A stretch of 64,000 nt of DNA from Acheta domesticus (Eukaryota; Arthropoda; Insecta; Orthoptera; Gryllidae): contig JAHLJT010008756.1 of assembly GCA_031308135.1 (NCBI GenBank), forward strand, positions 79,128,130-79,192,129. The letters run 5' to 3'. The notes below the pieces were generated by a model, which did not search any database, was not told the DNA's origin, and was given only the letters and a program-made list of their open reading frames with translations. Both the position numbers and the translations under genes were made by a program. Positions 58,320-64,000 of this stretch are shown here, piece by piece; position 1 is the first letter of the stretch; the number at the start of each line of letters is the position of its first letter.

Positions 58320-58695
58320 AAATGCTTTCACTTTTACATTTGAGAAAGTAATATGTTTTCAACGAAAATTATTTTTGCATAATTTGTATAAGCTGACTAT
58401 GATACATTCATGAAAATGCTTAAAGAAAATATTTGAACTCATTTTCGAGAAAGTTTCCAAAATATATAACCCCTCCAAAATTAAAATAATAAATTATTAA
58501 ATTAAATTATTAAATTATAACATATTATTAAATTCAAGTCGCCGCGACATCAGAAAAATTGAAAGGAGAAATCAAATTTGGTGTGTGTTCGATTCAGGCG
58601 ATAGCATTATTCACAGACGGACTAATGTTGTTGTTTTTCGAAAATTACTACCAGGACTCTCAAAACCCGAATTTTGATTTCACAATGTATTAAAG
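58320..58695 (+). repeat. Dispersed family A, degenerate copy 4
   Basis: It has tttcaacgaaaa, ttNgagaaagtt and attattcacagacggacta, then the family tail (tttttcgaaaatta...gattNNacaatgtattaaa). The gacg run is reduced to one unit and an (AAATT)n-like expansion (58480-58535) interrupts it. Confidence 0.5.
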
Positions 58696-59019
58696 AAGGT
58701 TATTAAAATTAGCGTAAAAAACCCAATTTTTTTGTTTCCAGTATCATTTTCCTGTCGAAGAAGGAACACCTTCTGCAGTAGCATTATATTACTTTCCCTG
58801 TGTACTACCTAATAGTGTACGAGAAAGTGCTTCAGCACGTAATGGACTGTTTCCGGAAAAATAGGGATCAAACAATGGGAAAGAAATAAACCGTCTACTT
58901 TCCAAAAGTATTATTTTTGTTTCGGAACAAATATTATCCCAATGTTGATCTCCGTCAAAAAGTTACCTCTCATCAAGAGCTGACACAAAAGTCCCGAACT
59001 CTTTTAACCCCGGCAAAGA
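58696..59019. other. Nothing supported
   Basis: AT-rich with no frame, repeat or RNA motif that I can support. Confidence 0.5.
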
Positions 59020-59560
59020 AGTTTGACGGTGCCGTACGCAGGGTGTGAGCTGCCACGCGGCGTCCGAGGGCGGAACGCAGACGGAAGACACGGACGCGGC
59101 GGGGGCGGGGCGGGGCGTATGCATCTGGCGCCATCTCGCAGACAGGTGTGCGGCAGGACACAACTCGGCACTCCGGGTCGACGGCGTCACCGCCTCCGCC
59201 CATTACCCCGCCCACGCCGACTCGCCAGCTCGCGAGCTACGCAGGCGGGGGCGGGGTGGCGGCGGCGGCGGTGGCGACGTTACCGACGCCGCCGCCGTCG
59301 TCGTCGCGGGGGACATTTGTCATCTGCCGTCCCCGCCCCCGCCCCCGCTCCCGCCGCTCGCGACCGGTGCGGAGCGGAGCGAAGTGAAGCGGAGTGGTGA
59401 AGCGGGGCGACGCGTTGCGAAGTTCCCCGACGCGCGTGAAGGACGAGGGATGGCCTGGTTCCTGCCGGCAGCTCTCCTCGCATCCGGGCCGAACCGTTTG
59501 GGCACTGCTATCACTCACGTATTGTCATCTTCGTGGTGGCTCTCTAATGGTTGATGACCG
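59020..59560 (+). promoter_or_regulatory. GC island with GC boxes and possible signal-peptide exon
   Basis: A strong CpG island with several ggggcgggg GC boxes (about 59104-59118 and 59247-59260) and a (gcggcg)n run. An ATG at 59449 opens MAWFLPAALLASGPNRLG, which has the shape of a signal peptide, but the frame ends after 34 residues and no confident donor site follows. Long frames on both strands (up to 169 codons) are compositional. The likeliest reading is a promoter or first-exon island of an unseen gene, or a GC-rich relic. Confidence 0.28.
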
Positions 59561-59928
59561 TGCGTGTAAAGAAGACCTTTCCGTTTGGTGACTCATAAAG
59601 GCTTCGACTTATCAAGGGCGTTACTACTAATGTAACAAATAAAACTCTACTAATAAAGCTGAATTCATAATTCTGCTTCATCCCTTTGAGAAAAACTAGT
59701 TGATAAATTGACAACAATTTTCATATTTTTTAGGTTTATCCCAGGTGTAGTGCATTGTTTGATTTACATTGATGAAAAAAGTAGCAAATAAATAAAATAT
59801 TCATCTCTTTAGCGTATATGGAATGTGATCAATTGATGGCTGGTGTCCAGCAGTAGTAGTGCACTTACCATGACCGCTAAATAACCTGTAGCAGAGCATG
59901 AGGGAAAGTTTGAATCGGTTCATCGGTA
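59561..59928. other. Nothing supported
   Basis: AT-rich with no recognisable feature. Confidence 0.5.
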
Positions 59929-59929
59929 C

Positions 59930-59975
<46 letters not shown>

Positions 59976-59976
59976 C

Positions 59977-60006
<30 letters not shown>
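59929..60006. repeat. (AAT)n microsatellite, LINE target
   Basis: About 25 AAT/TAA units with one gac interruption at 59974. The LINE begins at its right edge. Dong elements are known to insert in TAA repeats. Confidence 0.95.
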
Positions 60007-60008
<2 letters not shown>

Positions 60009-60062
60009 CTCCACCTAGGGAGTACACGACCTTGGAGTTGGTGGTGGAGCTTGAGTACCCCC
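60009..60062 (+). ncRNA. Possible HDV-like ribozyme fold at LINE 5' end
   Basis: CTCCACC (60009-60015) can pair with GGTGGAG (60043-60049) as P1. GGGAGTAC (60018-60025) can pair with GTACCCCC (60055-60062), with one A-C mismatch, as P2. ACC (60029-60031) can pair with GGT (60040-60042) as P3. The nesting is the HDV pseudoknot order and P1 starts within two bases of the element's first base, where R2-group elements carry self-cleaving ribozymes. Against it: three unpaired bases between P2 and P3, no P4, and the joining segment CTTGA only loosely fits the catalytic C-N-R-A pattern. Confidence 0.35.
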
Positions 60063-60513
60063 ATGAGCCTTAAAGCTATGTCAGTGGTAGCCTAGCTACC
60101 GGTAGGGCCTCCCTTGCTGAATAGGTTGAAGGTGAGGGGTCAGACGAAGAAGTACTCCATTTTGAGGAGAGTGGGAAGTAAGTAGAGAGGGAAGGGTCAT
60201 GAACCTTTGGACTTCCTGTTGTCGGCCCATAGAGGGTACAGGAGAGAAACTGGGTTGGCACACCAGGCCACTGATTAGAGTGGAGGCCCGAACCTTGCAT
60301 TAGCCAGCGAAGGAGGCTGCCTTCAGCAGTCAGTGAAAATCCCGTAGGGTTTAGTAATGCCGACTGGCGATCGGAGGGACCCCTTGCTGGGCCCTGCGGG
60401 GGGATGCCCTGAGGCCACTGTGGGTCGCAGTAACGGATGGCAGGAAACAACCCGAGGGTTAAGTGTGATCTGTGAACTCGAACTTGCGTCCTGCGAATCC
60501 TCAATTCAAACCA
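60063..60513 (+). other. 5' UTR of the LINE
   Basis: Untranslated leader between the 5' fold and the first ATG, with G/C-rich blocks (ggccctgcggggggatgccc, about 60389). A TGA at 60466-60468 closes the coding frame upstream. The 200-codon minus-strand frame across it is antisense and is not a gene. Confidence 0.6.
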
Positions 60514-61539
60514 ATGAGCAAAATGGATAGAACAAGCAATGTAATGAATCTTAACGTGCCTTGTTCTACCAATGTCCCATACCTGCTCAGAAACCGAGCT
60601 AATGTCACCTTGTCGACATCTGGCCATCCCACGGGTGTTAGTCCCAGGGACCCAGAGCCGGCAGTAGCTCGAAGCCATCGTCAGAGATGGACCCGGGATG
60701 AATTAAAGGAGGTGATGTGGTGCTTTTACTATGCAAAAGCCAAAAATGGGGGCTCAGAAATAGAAGTTTTCAAGGTATGGAGAGAGCGGAACCCAGATAT
60801 GAGACCTACCCTAGACTCAAAGAAGCTTGCCAGTCAACGACGATACATACTCAGCAGTGGAAAATTCACAGCAGAACAACTTGCTGACATTGAGAGAAAT
60901 GCGGAGTATGTATTTCGCTCGAACAATCCACATGACGAACATGTAGAACTTGAAAATGATGATCCCGTCGAAGGTTCATCGCTTTCCAGTGAAACACACG
61001 TCAGTGGTGACAACTCATCTGGCAATGAATTACACGATAAGGACATGATGCGAAATCTCCTTCGGCGCGAGATAGAAAGAGTTAGTCAACTTCCGTTTGA
61101 ATCTCGCGAACCGTTGAGGAGAATATACGAAAATGCCAAAGCTAAAAGAGTGATAGAAACAGTGAATTCTGTCTTAAATGAGGTGGTGGAGACCCCAGGC
61201 AGAGATCTAGATATTACTGAAATCAATCACATCATATATGCAACTGGATATCTAGTATCTCAGATAATTTTGGGGCCAGCCAAGAACACCGACGGCCGAC
61301 AGCAAAACAGAGTAAACAGCTCTGTACCCCCATGGATGAACAGAATTATGAAACGGATAGCCGACACCCGGCGTGAAATATCACTCTTAGCTGAGGCATC
61401 TTCTAAATCAACGCACACCTCTAAAGTTAAACGAAAAATATTCAATGTTCAACAAAAATACCAAATTGAAAATGACACCAGCAGGCTAATGGTAGTTGAA
61501 AAGCTAAAGAGAAAATTCAAGCATGGGCTCAACGAATAA
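60514..61539 (+). CDS. LINE polyprotein, N-terminal part (frameshifted)
   Basis: The first ATG is at 60514; in-frame codons extend upstream to 60472 without ATG. The product of 341 residues has a basic, Asn-rich lead, then a conserved-looking block RWTRDELKEVMWCFYYAKAK (from 60685), which resembles a DNA-binding or Myb-like helix region such as N-terminal domains of R2-group proteins use for target recognition. The block KVWRERNPDMRPT and a charged linker (NDDPVEGSSLSSE) follow. The frame ends at TAA 61537-61539. From 61500 the next frame is open and continues the coding sense (KIQAWAQRIRRYKRR), so one base is missing in the AAA run near 61506, and this is the front of the same protein, not a separate ORF1. 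Confidence 0.7.
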   Translation: MSKMDRTSNVMNLNVPCSTNVPYLLRNRANVTLSTSGHPTGVSPRDPEPAVARSHRQRWTRDELKEVMWCFYYAKAKNGGSEIEVFKVWRERNPDMRPTLDSKKLASQRRYILSSGKFTAEQLADIERNAEYVFRSNNPHDEHVELENDDPVEGSSLSSETHVSGDNSSGNELHDKDMMRNLLRREIERVSQLPFESREPLRRIYENAKAKRVIETVNSVLNEVVETPGRDLDITEINHIIYATGYLVSQIILGPAKNTDGRQQNRVNSSVPPWMNRIMKRIADTRREISLLAEASSKSTHTSKVKRKIFNVQQKYQIENDTSRLMVVEKLKRKFKHGLNE

Positions 61540-63920
61540 GAAGGTACAAACGTAGAATAGATTTCCGTGTACAGAACCGGTTGTTTGAAACAGATGCGAA
61601 GAGATTCTATCGCAATCTGACTCAAAAACCGAATGGCAAAGCTGTTACTCCTTCAAAAGATGACGTCGAAGCATTTTGGGCAGGAATCTGGGAAGAGAGC
61701 AGATCCTACAACAAAGACGCATCTTGGCTTCAATCTGAAGTTGATGCTGCCGATGAACTTGTAGAAACAGTGGAAGATGTTCACCAATTCTCGGAAGACG
61801 ACCTCTTCCAAGCAATTAAGAACATGGGAAACTGGAAGTCCCCCGGGATTGATAAGATCCAGATTTATTGGATTAAGAAATTAACAGCAATACATTCTCA
61901 TCTAGCAAAGGCTGTTAATAAAATTTTTGAAAACCCAAAGGAAATCCCGGAATGGCTCACACGCGGCATTACGTATTTGCTACCCAAAGCGGGAGACAGC
62001 TCTTTGGCGAAGAACTACAGGCCAATTACTTGTCTGCCAGTACTGTACAAAGTTATAACTTCAGCCATAGCTGACAAAATGTATAGACATCTAGATAAGA
62101 ATCATCTAATGCCAGCTGAACAAAAAGGATGTCGTAAAGGCTCTTATGGCTGTAAGGAAATCTTGCTCCTGAATAAAGTCATCTTGAATGATGTAAAGAA
62201 ACGCAAACGTAATTTGAGCATGGCTTGGATTGACTACCAAAAGGCCTTTGATAGTGTACCACACGATTGGATTTTGAAGACCCTGGAGATCTATCGATTT
62301 CATCCTAGACTTACTGAATTTTGCAAGGCTAGTATGAAGTCGTGGAGTACCAGGTTACTAATACCCAGCGGAAAGGAAGCAGTAGAAACCAGAAGTATTC
62401 AGATTAACAGGGGTATTTTTCAAGGAGATTCACTATCCCCTCTGCTGTTTTGCATTAGTTTGATCCCACTATCGAGGCAGTTGTCGCAAGCTGACTTTGG
62501 TTATAAGCTCCATGGTGATGAAAGGCCAGTATCACATTTGTTTTACATGGATGATCTGAAAGTGTTTGCTAAGAATGAAGCGATTCCCTCCCAAATGCTG
62601 TCTGTCGTGAATGACTTTAGCAATGACATCTGCATGAAGTTTGGTCTTGACAAGTGTGCAAAAATCAATTTAAAAAGAGGGAAACTCACAACGTCTGAGA
62701 ACATTGAAATTGATACGCACACTGTGATTCAAGATCTTGAACCAGGTAAAACTTACAAATATCTGGGCATTGAAGAATGTGAAACCATCTCGAACGACAG
62801 AATGAAAGAGAGAATTCGTAGGGAGTATTATAGGAGAGTGAGACTGGTCCTGCAGTCCGCACTGAATTCCAGGAATAAAATATCTGCAATAGGTAGTTTG
62901 GCGGTACCTGTAGCCGAATACAGTTTTGGACTAGTGGACTGGACTGAGCAAGAAATTCGCACCATGGATCGAAAAACCAGAAAACTGCTAACAATGCATC
63001 ATGTTGCCCACCCTCGAGCTGATATACATAGACTTTATGTGTCACGTAAGGAAGGAGGAAGAGGCCTCAGACAAATTGAGGCCTCCTGGCACAACGCAAT
63101 AGTCGGGTTGGGGAAGTATGTAGTCAGCCATCAAGATGACCCTCTAATGAGGCAGGTCATGAAATCTGACCGAAGAATGGGAAACAGAGGCATTGTTAGT
63201 GTAGCAAGAAGCATTGCGAAGAAAACTAGGCAAGACACGTCGAGTAACACAGACACTGAACTTCTGATGCTGCTAAACATGAAGTGTGAGACACAAAAAA
63301 TGTTGAAGAAAACGTGGAGAGACAAACCACTCCACGGACAATACCTAAAAAGAATGGACAAGGTGCAGATCAATAAAGATCAATCATTTATGTGGCTTAA
63401 AAGGGGAAGGATGAAGCCAGAATCGGAAGCACTTGTAATAGCTGCCCAAGATCAGGCCTTGAGAACACGACATTATGATAAAGCGGTTCTCAAAATTTCC
63501 CAAGATGATAAATGCCGCATTTGCCAGGAGCAAGTAGAAACCATTGATCATATTGTCTCAGCTTGTCCAATCCTAGCAAAGACAGAATACCTGAAAAGAC
63601 ATGACAGGGTGTGTAGCTACCTCCACTGGCAGATCTGTACCGCCCTCGAAGTTCCAAACACATGCCTCAAGTGGTACGAACACTCACCAAAACCGGTGAC
63701 GTCTGTTGGATTCTGTACGATATTGTACGACCAACAAATTCAAACTGATCGCACGATAGCGGCAAACAAACCGGATATAGTTATCCGAGATTTGGCGAAA
63801 AATCGTGTTTACTTGTCGATGTTGCTGTACCTTGCGATCAAAACGTCGTTACCAAGGAGGCAGAGAAACGTCTTAAATACAAGAGTTTGGAAATCGAGAT
63901 CAGCCGAATGTGGGGCGTAA
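61500..63920 (+). CDS. LINE reverse transcriptase and endonuclease part (frameshifted)
   Basis: This copies the element's RNA at a nicked target. Read in the frame open from 61500, it enters KIQAWAQRIRRYKRR and FYRNL, then the RT core: WKSPGIDKIQIYWIKKL (61832), YRPITCLPVLYK (62019), QKGCRKGSYGC, the first catalytic Asp block AWIDYQKAFDSVPHDW (62223), the GIFQGDSLSPLLF loop (62412) and FYMDD (62541-62555). The thumb follows. A CCHC knuckle C-X2-C-X8-H-X4-C near 63513-63564 precedes the endonuclease signature KPDIVIRD (63768). A missing base near 63813-63817 throws the frame to a false stop at 63918-63920; the next frame stays open to the window end and carries the remaining endonuclease D and K residues. 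Confidence 0.85.
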   Translation, partial: KAKEKIQAWAQRIRRYKRRIDFRVQNRLFETDAKRFYRNLTQKPNGKAVTPSKDDVEAFWAGIWEESRSYNKDASWLQSEVDAADELVETVEDVHQFSEDDLFQAIKNMGNWKSPGIDKIQIYWIKKLTAIHSHLAKAVNKIFENPKEIPEWLTRGITYLLPKAGDSSLAKNYRPITCLPVLYKVITSAIADKMYRHLDKNHLMPAEQKGCRKGSYGCKEILLLNKVILNDVKKRKRNLSMAWIDYQKAFDSVPHDWILKTLEIYRFHPRLTEFCKASMKSWSTRLLIPSGKEAVETRSIQINRGIFQGDSLSPLLFCISLIPLSRQLSQADFGYKLHGDERPVSHLFYMDDLKVFAKNEAIPSQMLSVVNDFSNDICMKFGLDKCAKINLKRGKLTTSENIEIDTHTVIQDLEPGKTYKYLGIEECETISNDRMKERIRREYYRRVRLVLQSALNSRNKISAIGSLAVPVAEYSFGLVDWTEQEIRTMDRKTRKLLTMHHVAHPRADIHRLYVSRKEGGRGLRQIEASWHNAIVGLGKYVVSHQDDPLMRQVMKSDRRMGNRGIVSVARSIAKKTRQDTSSNTDTELLMLLNMKCETQKMLKKTWRDKPLHGQYLKRMDKVQINKDQSFMWLKRGRMKPESEALVIAAQDQALRTRHYDKAVLKISQDDKCRICQEQVETIDHIVSACPILAKTEYLKRHDRVCSYLHWQICTALEVPNTCLKWYEHSPKPVTSVGFCTILYDQQIQTDRTIAANKPDIVIRDLAKNRVYLSMLLYLAIKTSLPRRQRNVLNTRVWKSRSAECGA

Positions 63921-64000
63921 AAGCACAGGTCGTCCCGATAGTTATCGGAGCTCTGGGATTTGTTCCGCAAAATTTGAGTAAGAACTTGTCTAAACTCCCA
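63815..64000 (+). pseudogene. Out-of-frame endonuclease C-terminus of the LINE
   Basis: From 63815 a frame one base out of register from the polymerase is open for 62 codons to the window end. It reads VDVAVPCDQN, TKEAEKRLKY and PIVIGALGFVPQNLSK, the downstream restriction-like endonuclease motifs (the second acidic residue and the lysine) of R2/R4-type elements. It belongs to the same protein and is separated by a frameshift. Confidence 0.75.

Larger units (their letters stand above)
60007..64000 (+). mobile_element. R4/Dong-like non-LTR retrotransposon, 3' end beyond window
   Basis: The element starts at the end of an AAT array and shows a 5' UTR of about 500 bp, a single split reading frame, a reverse transcriptase with YMDD, a CCHC knuckle and a C-terminal restriction-like endonuclease with KPD...D. 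No apurinic endonuclease precedes the polymerase. This architecture defines the R2/R4/NeSL group that makes targeted insertions; the AAT target and C-terminal domain order favour the R4 clade (Dong). Two 1-base frameshifts make it non-functional unless they are sequence errors. The 3' end is not in the window. Confidence 0.85.

Noticed and set aside
60076..60678. 200-codon minus-strand frame
   Set aside because: It is antisense to the LINE's 5' UTR and N-terminus and has no domain.
61497..61539. Programmed -1 frameshift between two LINE ORFs
   Set aside because: No X-XXY-YYZ heptamer is in register at the overlap, a second -1 break exists downstream, and the A run suggests a simple deletion.
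1..64000. CRISPR arrays, bacterial operons, ribosome binding sites
   Set aside because: Composition, retroelements, SINEs and microsatellites show eukaryotic DNA; the tandem repeats lack CRISPR-type unique spacers.

Overview
This window looks like intergenic, repeat-dominated DNA from a large arthropod genome, most likely an insect. The background is AT-rich (A/T runs, TA, AAT and GT microsatellites) and is broken by short GC-rich islands. An R4/Dong-like retrotransposon sits behind an AAT array, and tRNA-derived SINE heads, solo LTRs and hAT-type ends are present. I found no host protein-coding gene that I can name. Most long open frames lie in stop-poor repeats (a 14-bp minisatellite, a G-rich satellite, C-rich arrays) and are not genes. 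The species cannot be fixed from sequence alone.

Layout. 0-9 kb: a 14-bp GC-rich minisatellite (440-1128), a copy of dispersed family A, an inverted-repeat element (4761-6028), relics of LINE 3' ends and a CpG-rich island (8216-8600). 9-15 kb: a SINE copy and a strongly strand-asymmetric G-rich satellite with a three-subunit, about 225-bp higher-order period (12.9-14 kb). 15-22 kb: family B, a hAT right end, family A, and a family C copy split by a 649-bp solo LTR with a 4-bp target duplication. 22-32 kb: mostly unannotatable AT-rich DNA, one orphan 182-codon frame and tandem copies of family B. 32-45 kb: a second SINE type, a C-rich CGTCA minisatellite, two large TG...CA LTR-like elements each sitting inside a (TA)n array (36323-37702 and 43330-44811, the second carrying a near-perfect heat-shock element), a Z-DNA-type tract and a foldback MITE. 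45-59 kb: a 2.96-kb hAT-like element bounded by an 8-bp duplication and holding a nested SINE, a cluster of family C repeats, and GC islands. 59.9-64 kb: the R4/Dong-like LINE, cut by the window end.

How the parts relate. The only protein with a clear function is the LINE's own polyprotein: reverse transcriptase, a CCHC knuckle and a restriction-like endonuclease. Two single-base frameshifts break it, so this copy is probably dead. The other elements are non-autonomous or solo remnants. Several can be dated relative to each other by nesting: the solo LTR is younger than the family C copy it splits, and the SINE at 48.8 kb lies within the hAT-like element. All assignments come from reading motifs and comparing copies within this window; no database search was possible.
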